NCBI RefSeq assembly: GCF_003265705.1
Contig: NW_020312902.1
Span: 15,597,896 to 15,661,895 of the forward strand
Direction of reading: 5' to 3'
Length of the DNA: 64,000 nt
Origin: Callorhinus ursinus
Taxonomy: Eukaryota; Chordata; Mammalia; Carnivora; Otariidae
The first letter of the stretch is position 1. Each line of letters opens with the position of its first letter. Of the stretch, positions 32,580 through 44,700 are shown piece by piece. Below the pieces are notes generated by a model. The model did no database searches, had not been told where the DNA came from, and saw only the letters and a program-made list of their open reading frames with translations. A program made the translations under genes and the position numbers.

Positions 32580-32815
32580 AAAAACACACCCCATCCCAGC
32601 CCTATCTCTCCTCCTCTACTTTATTTTTTTTCACCATAGCACATATATCTATGTACTAAGTATTCTATTCTAAACAAATATTATCTCCCATCACTAAAAC
32701 ATAAGATCTGTGAAAGGAGGAATTTCTTTAAATAATGTATCTCTGGTGCCTAGAACAGGACCTATCACATAGTAGGTGCTCAAATATTTGTTGACTCCAT
32801 GAATGAGTTCCATTC

Positions 32816-33384
32816 TCTCCATCCCTACTGCTTCTACCTTAATCCAGTCCTACCTGGTCCTTGCCTCCAATCTTGCTCTCTTTCAGAATGTTCTCCATCC
32901 AACAGGCAGGGGGATGGTCCTCAAAGGAAAGCTTGATGCTTTAAAACCTTAAGCGATTTGAGCTTCTCCAAATCCCAAGGAGAGTTTTGGGGCTTTTGTC
33001 CTTGTTGTTCTGTTTGTCTGGAGGGTTTCTGAAAATAAAGCCCCTCTTCTTGGGTGCCCGGGTGGCTCAGATGGTTAAGCACCTGCCTCCGGCTCAGGTC
33101 ATGGTCCCAGAGTCCTGGGATCGAGTCCCGCGTCAGGCTCCCTGCTCCGTGGGAGCCTGCTTCTCCCTCTGCCTCTCTCTCTCTCTCTGTCTCTCTGTCT
33201 CTCATGAATAAATAAATAAAATCTATAAAAAATAAAGAAACCCCCTCTTCTTGGGCCCTTCATCCTTAAGTATCCTTCAGTTTTGACTTAGATGCCACTT
33301 CTTTCAGGAAGCCTTTTTAAATCCTCCCAGACTGGGTTGGGTAACTTTTCTATATCTGTACCCTAGCACAGCCCTTTAATAAAG
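32816..33384. other. Intergenic, L2-like pieces around a SINE
   Basis: Outside the Can-SINE, the segments 32825-33040 and 33256-33384 resemble diverged L2 sequence ('ttctttcaggaagcctttt'). No gene seen. Confidence 0.4.
33052..33241 (+). mobile_element. Can-SINE, perfect 14-bp target duplication
   Basis: Identical CCCCTCTTCTTGGG at 33041-33054 and 33242-33255 flank a full-length copy whose head reads GGGTGCCCGGGTGGCTCAGA. The exact left edge overlaps the flanking repeat. Confidence 0.93.
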
Positions 33385-33545
33385 GCTTAACACTAATTGA
33401 GCAATTACTATGTGCCAGGCATCTCAGGTGTATTATCTCATATAATCCTTGCAAAAACTCTGAGAAGTGAGTATCCACCTGCAGATGACAAAAACCTGTC
33501 TAAAGTCACAGTGACAAGTGGTGGAGTTAGGGTAGGACCGAAAGC
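33385..33545 (+). repeat. MIR fragment
   Basis: 'gagcaattactatgtgccag', 'tctcatataatccttgcaaa' and 'aaagtcacagtgacaagtgg' in MIR order. Confidence 0.85.
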
Positions 33546-35514
33546 AGCTGACTGCCTTTCTCCTTTGTGGCTCTTCCTTGCAGATGTTTCCTTGTCTGTT
33601 TTCCCCACTGCACCGCACACTCCCAGGGCCAGGCCTGTGTCCCGTCTCCGTCTCCCAGTCTCCCAGCATACAGCAGAGGGCCGGGCATACGTTTGTTGAA
33701 AGTAGGAGGGAATGGACATAGACCGTGGACACCCACCAGCAGGCAGCTTTCCCCTTCCCCCATCCTGTCTGTAGCTTTCTCCCAAAGACTTCCTGGCAGT
33801 TAAGGAGGAGAGGAGGGGACTGGGTCGGTCCCATGGTGCCCTCACAGAAGGGGCCTAGAGATGGTTGCCCCTCCCAGACCACATCCTGCCCTGGCACCGC
33901 CCCCCCCCCCCCCCCGGCCCCACCGCAGTCTTGGGACTAATCTCCCCCTTCTCCTGCCCAGCACAGCACTCCCTCTCTGCCACCCTGGCCTCCCCACCTC
34001 CTCAGCTGCCTCAGTGCCTGGCAGCCTGGGTTGACTCACTTCCAGCTGCATTCTCCTTCCGTTAGGCCAGTTTGGTAAATCTCTTAGGCTCCCTAGCCCC
34101 CTGGCTCTAGAACCTGTGGGTCCCCCTCACCCAGGGCCCCTGACATCCTCCCGCCCCACATGGGGCAGAGCAGACGCCTGGAGGAATGTACAGGCCTTTT
34201 GGAGGTGACATTACATATCACATGGCAGATTTCTCCCCTCCCTAAATCTAGGGTGGGGTCTCTGCTATAGGCCCAGGAGCCTCTTTCCAGAAATAATCTC
34301 AGCCTCATCCTGTCTCCTGGAACCAGCTAAACACAGGATCCTGCTGTTCTGTACTCTCTGGGGCAGGAACTTCACTCTGACCCTGGGTGCTTCTAGGCTG
34401 GTCAGATGAGGAGGATTAGATAATCAGCCCTCCCCTCCACCCCACCTCCCAATCTCCAAGGAGAAAAGAAAAGGGGAAGGAGTGTGGCCGGGGCCACCCT
34501 GGGATGGTCAGTCTGTCTCCAGGCCCTCCCAGCTCCCTCGCTCTGACTGCCAGAGTGACTGAGGACCCCAGACACGACCTGCCCCACTGCTCCAGGGGCC
34601 AGCTCCAGGGGTTCAGTAGGAGGTCACAGGGGAAGGAGTACTGACCTCTGCCTGGGGAAAGCTCCCCCAGATACGGCTGGTTCTCAAAGAGGACAGAGTC
34701 CCTTCACATGAGCTGATCCCCCCAGGACTTCTGCCACTCGCCCCAGCAGAACACCTGGGATGAGAAAAGGCCCTGCTATTCTCCGAGACAGACAACCAGG
34801 CCTAGCAGGAAGGTAAAGAAGGCGGGAAGGTTTAGAGCAGGCCTGCAGGTTCTGGGAACCCCGTCGGGGTGCGGACCCTCTCCTGCCTGCCTCTAAGGTC
34901 CCAGGTGGCTGCCTTCTCCCCACGGGGACTGGGCTCTGTTGTGCCAGGCCACTTCCTTCCAGGGAAGGAAGATCCACCACCTCCTCACCAAGGCCAGGCC
35001 CAGAGGGGCTCATGGGAAGGGAGGGCCACCTTCTGTGTCACCCAGTGGGTGTGATGGTTCTGAGGCTGCCTGTCCATCCCAGGAGGTAGAATTTAGATGG
35101 TGAGGGCAGTGGCCATCTCCTGACCCAAGCTGGGCCACAAGAGCTCTAAAACTGGAGGGAGGGAAGGCCCACCTTCCCAAGGGGAAAGGGCTTTTTGGTG
35201 AGAGGAGAGCGGAAGAGGAAGAAAGAGGGTCTTGACCCACCCATTTGCCCAGACCTGTTTCTTGCTCCTACACCCCCCACGACCTTAGAGGAATTCAAGA
35301 CCAGTGAAAGGGAGCCTGCAAAGCCATTTCTGCACGACCCTAGAGTCACCAGCTGTGTGCTCCTGCTCCTTGACACCCCCTCCACTCCCGACAACAGTCT
35401 TCGGGGGGCCTTCCCCCATCCCGGGTTCTTCTAAGTGGCTGAGTCCGACCCACCCCTCTACCAGGCTTGCTGCTCCCCTACTCCAGACATCCAAAAAGGA
35501 GCACAAGATCCAAG
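33546..35514. other. Intergenic between TRIM8 promoter side and SUFU 3' end
   Basis: No coding exon recognised. A C16 run lies at 33900-33915. The rest is unique-looking GC-moderate sequence. Confidence 0.5.
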
Positions 35515-35530
35515 CACTTCTGCAAATATG

Positions 35531-35536
35531 TTTAAT
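35531..35536 (-). terminator. SUFU: Poly(A) signal ATTAAA, likely SUFU distal
   Basis: TTTAAT on the plus strand reads ATTAAA on the transcript. An alternative ATTAAA lies upstream at 37577-37582. Confidence 0.5.
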
Positions 35537-38434
35537 GCACTTAGATTACACAGAGGAAGAGGGAGCAAGAAGGAAACGACATCTAAGTGAGTCACCCAAA
35601 AATTCTTACAGAAGTCCCAGGCTGGCTGCAGCCCCCAGGAACCGAGTCGCAGTCGACATTAGAAACTAATATAAAATTTTACAAAAGTCTGCTCGTTGCA
35701 GCATTCAGGTACTTGTACAAAAGGAGGGCTCTCTCTACAGGGCTCCTGACTTGTAACAGGGACCCAGGCACCTTACCTGGCGCAGAGGACCTGGAAGCCA
35801 GAGAGGAAAGACAACTGGATAAAAAAATACAGTCAAGGGAGTTCTCTACTGGTCTGCCCCATAGGGGCACCAACCTTCGAGGTTTTTTTCCCTGCTCTCA
35901 ACTCAGTCTCAAAACCCAGCCCCAAGACCCTGTGTGCATTTTTCTTAAAAATACTCTAGCCCTTTAGATTCTCCCCAAGGCTTCCTAGTCCCTGCCCGGA
36001 AGCCTTGCCTTTGGAAGAGGAAGAGAAGGGGAGGAAGAGGGACCAGCTCCCTGGACAGACCTGAGACCTTGCATGAGCCACTCCACCCCCGCAGAATGAC
36101 AGCTGGGGCTGCAGCCCACCTGCAGCCCACACAGGACCTGAAGAGTCCCAGAGTCTGCCATGTGTACGTACGGGGGCGCCCCTTCCTCTCAGAAGCTTGA
36201 GCCACAGGGACCTGGAGGGAGGGGGTGGGACTGGGCAAGCCACAGGGAAGCCACGAGGAAGAGGCAGATTTAGGAGGGAGGCTTCTTACCTCCCTGACTC
36301 ACTATGTCAGGGCTCCCGAAGCACCGCAGGGAGGGAAGGAAGCGGTACATTTAGTGAGTACCCACTGTATGCCAAGTGCTATGCCGGGCATGCTATGGGG
36401 TTGGCCTCACTTGGTCCTCAGTGAGGGTCCTCTCTTACCAGCCAGAAGCTCAGTGGAGAGCCCCCTGGTCAGAGATGGTGGATGCCCTGCTACTCCTCTG
36501 GAGCCAGTGCACTGTAGGGAAAGGAGAGGGAGGCCTTGGAGGTTGCTGGCATCATGGGGCAGGAAGGGGCCACAGGCTTCATGGGCTCACTGTCTCAGAG
36601 CTCACCGGCTTCCCGCCTGCCTCCCATACTGACGACAAAGCTTAGCTCAGAAAATACCTTCCTCCCCATCAGCCAAAGCAGACAGGCAGAGGCAGGTCCC
36701 CAGAAAGAAAGAATTTGTGGAGAGGTGGGCCAGGGTGGCACGGAAAGGAGACAAGCTAATGACACCTCTCTGGCCATGAACATTAGATGACAAGAGCTTC
36801 AAAGGCAGAGGTACTATGGTGGGCAGTGGCTAGAAAATGTCCTTTTGGAAAAGTCCTTGGAGCAGAAGGCACAGCTGCGGCCAACATCAGGTCCAGAGGA
36901 GCTTCCATCTTCGCTGGTGGAGGCCTGGAGCCTATCTCTGCCAGTCTCCCAGGCTGATCCACCTTGAAGCTCCGAGTTTGATGTTGCTAACTGGGTAGCC
37001 CTGAGGGTGTGTGCAGAGAAGCGGCCAGGGCCTGGTGGCCCCTTGGAAGTCCAAATCTTGCTCCCTGGAGAGCCTGGCCCCTGCCCTCATGACCCCTGGA
37101 GGCAGCTCTTTGGCTGAGTCTCTCATCAGCGGCGTCCTGCACCCCATGGGCCACCTGTGGCACTGCTGTAGTGGCCTGTGTGTGTGGCGGGTGCAGACGG
37201 GGCAGTGCATGGCCCTACGAGGCCCATGACAGACCAAAGGACTTTGCTTTGGAGAGGCCTGAAATAGCAGTCCCTAGAGTCAGGGGTGAGAGGGCACGAA
37301 GGGGCTTGTTGATTCCAGGCAGAAGTGGGAGACAACCCAAAAGGAACCCCAAATCCACGGGCCAGAGATAGGTCTATTTCTAGGAGGAAGACCATGAGAT
37401 CTGCAGTAGTGGGGCAAGGGACTGGGAGAGCCCGGGATGCAGGAAGAGGCATGGGGGGGCGACATGGGCACGGGGATGAAGGACAGGAAGCGAGCGGACA
37501 CGGAGAATGAGGGCGGCAGGGTGCGGTGTTTGCAAAATCAGAGCGAAGGACATGGCGAGAGGTTGGTTTTTCCACTTTTAATATGCCAGAGTCCTGCAGC
37601 CTGGAGGCTGGGAGGCCCAGGGGAGGAGGAAATGGGACAGGAGTGGTCAAAGAGCTGCAGACCTAGGCCCTGAGTGGCAGGTGGGGATGGGTCTACGAGG
37701 TGCTGGGCCTCACCCTCCCTCAGGCAGCCCTGGTCGGGTGGACAAGGCCCAGAAGGGGAGGCCGGGGCTAGCAAGTCTCTGAGACCCTGGTGGTCCTGGA
37801 ACTTTGCCAGCGGCCTAGTCCGCTGGAGAACCAGCGGCACCTTCTCCTGGCCCCAGCTGGCTAAACGGGCCGAAGGCTGTATGGGGCAGCAGCTCAGCTC
37901 TCCCCCTGCCCCAAGCTCCACCTGGCCCCGCTGGGAAGAAATCAGCCTCTCTGTGAAGCTGGCTCCTCCAGGGTCCTGGGCTGGCAGGCGAACCGAACCC
38001 CGGCACCTTCTCTGGTGGTGGCTCAGGGGGAGACAGCCCCAGGCCTTCGTCTGAGAGAATGAGAAAGTTCATCTGGGAATAAAGTTCTGTTTAAAAAACA
38101 TTATATACACGGCTTCTGGACATCTTTGAAGACCAATAAAATACCATCCGGTTTCGACAAAATAAAATAAGGAGGAAGAAAACCAAACACGATCGGAGGA
38201 ATTGTTCCGTGGCCGGAGGACCTGGCCTAGCAAAGGCTTCCCACCGCAGAGCTGGGCCGTGCGCACCCCGGCCACTCCACTCCCTCCTGCTGGACGGCCC
38301 ACGGCAGGGGAGAGGTGACAATGAGGCGGGTCTCCACCTAAGGGCACAACATCGAAGGTCCAGAGTCACATTTCCAATCACGACCTGCGGCAGCAGCAGG
38401 AGGGGAAGGTTTGCATTTACCCGCTCCCAGCCCC

Positions 38435-38486
38435 GGCGGGGGGCGGGGGGGGGGGGCTTGGTCGGCTTGGGGGGGGGGGGGGGAGG
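38435..38486 (-). repeat. SUFU: Poly-C tracts in SUFU 3'UTR (G runs on plus)
   Basis: Plus-strand G runs of 6, 12 and 15 (38438-38443, 38445-38456, 38469-38483) become C runs in the mRNA. The DNA can form a G-quadruplex; C-rich RNA of this type can bind PCBP/hnRNP K proteins. Confidence 0.8.
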
Positions 38487-38647
38487 CCCCCCTCCCCTTG
38501 GGGAGCTGCAGGGGAGGCGGTGCGGTGGCTGCACAGCCCTCCTCACGCGTGTCCTATTTGTGGGGTTCGCGTGTCCGCAGTTGGTACTCTGGAAGTCACC
38601 GGGGAGCAGCTGGGCTCTCCCTTGGCCCCTGCAGGGCCCAGCCCAGG

Positions 38648-38737
38648 CTAGTGCAGTGGACTGTCGAACACCACGTCGGGAAGGATGGAGACTTTGAGCT
38701 TCTTTTCCGGCCAGCTGTACTCTTTGGGAAGTTTGAA
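38648..38737 (-). CDS. SUFU: SUFU exon 12 coding part
   Basis: 29 residues from FKLPKEYSWPEKK to DVVFDSPLH plus TAG at 38648-38650. Acceptor TCCGCAG. Confidence 0.97.
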   Translation of the reverse strand, partial: FKLPKEYSWPEKKLKVSILPDVVFDSPLH

Positions 38738-41700
38738 CTGCGGAGGGAGCAAGCACAGAGCCAGAGTGCACACAGTTAGCGCCACTCCTGGCCTTCTGTC
38801 CCGACTGCCTACAGAGAGCCCAGGGCCCTCACCCGCGCCTGTCCCCCAGGTGCTAGGGGCAAGAGAGGCCACCGGTTGCCTGGCTTCAATCGCAAATGCT
38901 ATTCCCAGGTGGGTGGCTGAGGTTAAGCTGCTGGAGTTCGGTGACCCCTTCTTTCCCCTTGCCCTGCCAATAATTAACTGGGGTTGGAGGAGGCATGTTT
39001 TCTAACTCTTTCTTGACTGTGCTGACCTCCCTCCAGCTCACTTCCTTGGTTCTGCCTCCGGCCACAAGCATGTGAGGAATCTGCTCCCTGAGGCCCTGGG
39101 GCTGGGGGGTGGGGGCAGGGTGGGAGGGTGCAGATGCTTCAGGGAAGTGGCTTGAGGTCTGGAACTCTGTGGTCCTGTCCGTGCCATGGCTTCTCTTGCA
39201 GGGGCTGGTGCAGAAGGACCCCAGAACCCGCCCTCTGTGGCCTTTGCCAAGGGGTCCAAAGGGAAGGAGGCCCTGGCTTGGCCTCAGTGGGAGGAGAGGA
39301 GCGGGACAAGCGTGGCTGGGGGTGATTTCTTGGGCCTGGTGCAGCCCCACCCTGCTCCCCTTTGTTCAAGCTCGTCTGTTTCTCAGGGTTACCACCCTGA
39401 GCATGGTGCCAGTGGTGGCCAAGGAGAGCCCAGGCTCTTCCTACCGGAGTCCAGGGATCAAGGATTTGCTGACAGTTCTGTGTCTAGGGCTTCTGTCTGG
39501 GGTGGGGGAAAGAGGCTGATGGATCTTACTTCCTCTGGCCCACAGCTGGTGCGCTCACTAGATGCTCACTGACTTGAAAACAGGGTCTGCGTTTTATGAC
39601 TCCTACTGTCCTGGGGCTAGGTGAGAAGTCAGGCCAGGCTGGAAAGGAGGAAAGAACAGGGCCCTCGGCCTGCCTGGAGCTGGGGCTGGAAGTGGCTGGC
39701 CCTGTCTCCCCCTCCCTCTGATGGGGGACTTGTCCAAGCCAGGACCAAAGTGGAGAGTGGAGCTGGCTGTGGGGACAGCCTCTGGACAGAGAACCAAAAA
39801 AAAAAAAAAAGTCATTTTTAGTGACCTACTTTCCTGAGCTCCCCCTGGCTCCTGTCCCTCCTGCCTGGACTGTCCCCCTCCCACCTCCTCAACACCCAGG
39901 CTCAAAGCTGCAGTCTGGCACGGCACCGCCCTGTGTGATGAGCACCACCCTGTGCGACGCAGCCTCTCCGGAAGCGCTTCTGGGTAGCTGGCGCTGGGCT
40001 GACTCAATAGGAGCCAGGCCTCAGGGACCAGTGACTCGTGGGGGTTGACTGGCTGGCACACACCAGGGACGGGTGGCTTTGGAATGTGTAAATGAGTTAA
40101 TTTCTCAAGCCACATCCCAGAGGACAGAGGTGACCTCAGGCTCTGAGGAGTTGCTGTCCACCTGGAGACCTGGACCGGACAGGCTCACCCTGTGGGCTCT
40201 CTTCCACCTAGTGAGTGACGGAGGCCACCATGTCCTGGCTGATGTGGCCCTGGAAGCCCCGGCAGCTGTTCGCTCCAGGCCTGGCTGGAAGCTAGCTCCT
40301 ATGTGGCCTCCCTCTGGCTTGAAAGGCTGGCGCCTCAGAGCCGAAGGAGCTCTCCCCCAAACACGCTTCCCGGCAGAAGGGGCAATGGAAGGGTCTGTCC
40401 GTCTCTGCCACAGGCAGGGGAGGGCCCGGAAGAGCTCTCCAGAGGCCTGACTAGGTTGCTAATGTTCCACTAACCTGTGGGGCATTGAGGCCAGCAAGGC
40501 TCAGATCCCACTGGGGTGCTGCTTCGTAGGAGGCCGGGGGAGGGGAAGGGACTTTCCAGGATGAGGTAAGTCCCTGCAAATGAGGATGCCAGGAACAAGG
40601 AAGAAAAACAAAGGGGATTATGGGCTCCATTCCTGTACCCCAGATGAGCAGCCAAGAAAGGCACAAGCTCCCACCTGGCTGGCCAGGGTCTCGGGCTGGA
40701 AGGGGCAGATCAAGAGGGGAGAGCTCCTGGCTGCAGAAGTGAGGAAGGAGACCGGCTCCTGGGTGGCCTGAGGGAAGAGCAGGAGTCCCTCACTGCCACC
40801 AGAACTCCCCAATGGAATATTCTCTGGCAGCAGGCGTGGGCTTTCTGTTCAGAACCTGCCAGGGAACAGCAGGGCCTGGGGAAGAACTACTAGCCCGAAG
40901 GCCCTGGCTGCCCCTGCAGTGAGCTTCTCGGGAGCTGCCAATTCAGACAACTGGCTGGGTGTCCTTATGATGGCTGGGGTGGAGGGGCCAGAGATCAAGC
41001 TGCTTCACATCTGCAGGGGCTCCTCTCCAGCCCATCCCCACACCTCGGAGACTGACAGACCAAAAGACACACATGGGCTCCTGGAGACTGGAAGCCGCTG
41101 TTAGAATGAAACAGGCTTACTTCCTCTGGAGAAGTCAAATCTTCTAAGTCCTCCAACATTTTCTCTACAAACTCTTCAGTCAACAGAATCTGGGAAGAAG
41201 GCACAAGACGAGAGTTTATTATTATTTTTTAATATATGGTCTTTTTGCCAACTGCCAAGCCATGGATCTTTCTTCTGGCCGTGGAGGAGCTGTGAGCCTG
41301 TTCTAGGGACAGATGGAAGTGCTGGAAGCCTATCTCAGACCAGCGTTCTCCCCCACCCCTCCAACCTGCCTGCAATCCCGCAGGGACCAGGGCAGGGAAG
41401 GAAAGGTGTCAGAAGACGATGGGGAAACAAGGCGGGGATATCTGGAAAGAATGTAGTGCTGGTCCCCAGAAGGGATACAGGCCGGGCAGTCTGGGCCTCC
41501 TGCACGCTGTAGTGCAGTAGAAGGGCTGGGAGAAGCAGGTGGCTGGGTGAGAGCGATCGCCAACATGCCCCGTGCCCAGCCGGGCTCCCAAGTTCCCCCT
41601 CACTCCCGACTTGGTAGGACAAAAGGAATCTGTTTGGATTTGGAATACAGGCCTTGTCTGGAATCTGGAAATGCCCCAGAAGGTACATCCAAGAATGTAT

Positions 41701-44700
41701 GAGCTGGAGAATTTGGAAACTGTGCACCACCCTCTCTCATTTTACAGATGGAAAAGGGGCTCTCAAGTCCCCTTTCCATCTGCAGTATCCACAGTTTCTC
41801 AAGCTGAAAGCTCCCAAACCCTTGCCCTGCTGACCTCATTCAGCCACTGAGTTCTTCACAACTTCCTCTGAGAAACCTCTTCTCCAGATCACCTCCTGGC
41901 TGTCCCACTTTGCTGTTCTAGTCTGATGCCTTGTCACTTCATGCTTTGATGTCTAGGACAGCCTGGCCCCGCTATTCAGCTGGCACAAGCCCTACCCTCA
42001 CAGGCCTTCCTCAACCTGATGGGCCATTTTCCCAACTGGCTCCTCTGCTCAGGCTCGCTCTGCGGAGTCAGGACAAGCTCACACCAGGCCTGCACACCGG
42101 GCCCACGCTGAGGGTGTCTTTTCTCTTCCCAATCTGACCCGTTTCCTCCACCCTTCTCCCCGTGCTGACCCATGGGGCTTCCTGGCCTCGGCACCAGACC
42201 CTTCTATACCCCCCAGGCTGTGGCTCCACCTGCCTCTGCTTTGCCTCCTCCAGCAAACTTTGAATGCCCCGGGAGAGGCACAGAGGAAGACAGACAATGG
42301 GGTGAAGACCAAGGTGAATGACTCTGCTGAGGGAAGGATGGGGATCAAGAACTTGAGAAAATAGGGGCGCCTGGGTGGCTCAGTCGTTGTGTCTGCCTTC
42401 GGCTCAGGCCATGATCCCAGGATCCTGGGATTGAGCCCCATGTCGGGCTTCCCGCTCTGCGGGAAGCCTGCTTCTCCCTCTCTCGCTCCCCCTGCTTGTG
42501 TTCCCTCTCTTGCTGTGTCCTTCTCTGTCAAATAAATAAATAAAATCTTTAAAAAAAAAAGAACTTGAGAAAATACTCCTCAGGTTTCCCCTAGGAGTTG
42601 TCCACTCCGATAAGTGGAGTATGTGTGTGTGTGTGTATATATGTATATATATATATATACACATATATCTGGAATATATATATATATATCTGGAATACAG
42701 TCAGCTTGTGAGATGAAGTGAAATGGCACGGGAGAGCAGAAGAGCAGCAAGTGGGGTGGCTGGGGACCACATGGGATGGAGGACTCCAAAGGAAGGAAGT
42801 CGATGGGGTGGAGGCGGGAGCAAGGAATGAGAAGCCTGGGTGAGCAAACCACCACCATACCAGGCCCTGTGCTGACTGCTCATGTATCTTATCTCCTTGA
42901 GTCTCCTCCGAGATGAGGAAACTGAGGCACAGACAGGTTATGTAATATGCCCAGTGTCACACGGCTTGTGAGCGGCTGAGATAAGACCATATCCCAGACC
43001 TATCTAGACTCTAGAGTAGTGCCTGAAGTGCAGCCTCCACACCCAGGGCTCTTCCCGCCACAGCACTGACGCCTTTATTCACTCTTCCGCTCATCTGCCC
43101 ACTGATCTACCCAATTCCACGGCATTCCCTTAGGTGCCTCTGCTAGGCCCGGCCCTGGGTGGGGCCCCAGGGACACAGGCATGAAAGCGGTCCATGCTGT
43201 ACCTGGACACGCACCCTCTCTTGGTTGACAGGGAGCCAAAGGACGTCTCCTTCCCAGGCTGCAAGCCCGCAGTCAGCAGCAAAATAGCTCTGACCACTGG
43301 CCCCTATTTCCCCCAGGTTTTTTTGTTTGAGGAGCTCAGGCCTCCAGTGAGGACAGAGACAAGATTTAGACAGGCACAGTCAGTCCAGGGAAATGCCCAC
43401 CCGAGGCGGCCCCCTCCCGCCCCCGTTCTTCCTCCAAGTGCCCCCAGGTGGGACTGGTGATCCTTCTCCCAGACTCCAATGACTCTTTGCCCGTCATACC
43501 CCAGTCTTCCCACTGCCAGGGCCCCGGCTCCTCCCCTTATCCCAGGGCCCCCCTCCACCCACAGTCCAGAGTTTCCCTACCAGTTATCACCAGTCGGCTT
43601 GAGTAGCACAAAAGTCACATTCATGTTTTTGGCATTTCCGGGGCTTGTTGCCATCTCTGCAAATGCTAGCGCAAACACAAGCATACCTAAAACCCAATTA
43701 TATCACAATGGCTCCAGTCCGGGCCAGGCTGCGCTGATTTCCAACCCACAAATAATTCAGAGGGAGGGACTTTCTGCCAGGAAGGTAAATAGGCCTGGGA
43801 CTATAGCGCACGGGCTGAGGTGGAGGGGAGGGTTCACAGGGACGGCGACCACCCAGTGAGACACCAAAGCGCTGTTTTTCAACAAGGGGCAAGACAACCC
43901 CACTAATGCTGAGCTCAGCCCCAAGCCAGTTCCTCTGACAAAGGTCTGGGATAGGTGGTGGAGAGAGGGTGCTTTATGGTGACTGTCAGCAGAACCGCAC
44001 CAAGCTAGCACGTCATCTGGGTGTGGACTCATTTTATACTCAGCTGGGGGAGGGGATGGCAAGACCAGAAAAGGGGACAAACCCTGGTGGCGCCTCAATT
44101 TTCACTTCTGGTGATTTGCTGGTTCCTGCTGGAAACTTCACATTATTTTAAAAGAATTAAACAGAGAAAATTATACACAAGATCTGCATGATATTAAGGG
44201 TGACATTCCCTGCAAAGAAACACGACAGACTGTCATAGCTCCAGGCGTCTAATTTAATTTCCTTTGGGAGTTAAACCTTAGAAGCTTGGATTGAACAAAC
44301 AGGCCCTGTTCTTTGTATATTTCAGACCTGGAGCTGAGAATGTGAACAGATCTTATCAACAGGACACTGGAGATAGACAACTGTGACGGAGCGGCTCCTG
44401 GGCGCTCTCCTGAGCAACAGACACGCCGTTGTGATGCAACTGTGGGAAAAGCCGGTGCAGTCTGGGGCTTGAGGCTCTGGAAGCTCACTGGGTCCCCATG
44501 GGGCTGCCTGGCTCTGCCACAAATAATGACAGGAGGGTTACGATGCCAGAAGTAACGGTGACACCACCTCCAGCTGAAGCAGCGCCTCCTCCAGGTGCCG
44601 CGCGCTGGGCTAAGGGCTTGAGCGGTACCATTTCACTGAGCCCTCCTGGCGGGCCTGCAGAGGAGGTAACTATCACCCCCATTTTGCAGACGAGCAGGTG

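Larger units (their letters stand above)
30170..32815 (+). repeat. L2 LINE, broken up by Can-SINEs
   Basis: Collinear L2 blocks in plus orientation between SINEs: 'ggatgcctcacaggcacctt', 'gaaaactaaactcatcatcc', 'tctcccaatggcttcccac', 'gggtctttgcagttgctctt', 'gcagggaggacttccctga' and the 3' end 'acatagtaggtgctcaaata'. Without the SINEs about 1.5 kb of one L2 is left. Confidence 0.75.
35515..38647 (-). other. SUFU: SUFU 3'UTR
   Basis: About 3.1 kb from the stop to the likely cleavage site just past the ATTAAA at 35531-35536. It holds a C-rich run 160-210 nt after the stop (38435-38486), a weak MIR fragment (about 36345-36425) and an internal ATTAAA (37577-37582) that could give a shorter transcript of about 1.1 kb 3'UTR. 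The length agrees with the long SUFU 3'UTR known in mammals; the exact end is inferred. Confidence 0.6.

Noticed and set aside
38078..38083. AATAAA on the plus strand in the SUFU 3'UTR
   Set aside because: Wrong strand for SUFU and no plus-strand gene is seen ending there.
42404..42664. Open frames through SINEs and microsatellites (Tyr-Ile, Thr-His or Val-Cys repeats)
   Set aside because: Translations of simple repeats and SINE sequence; not genes.
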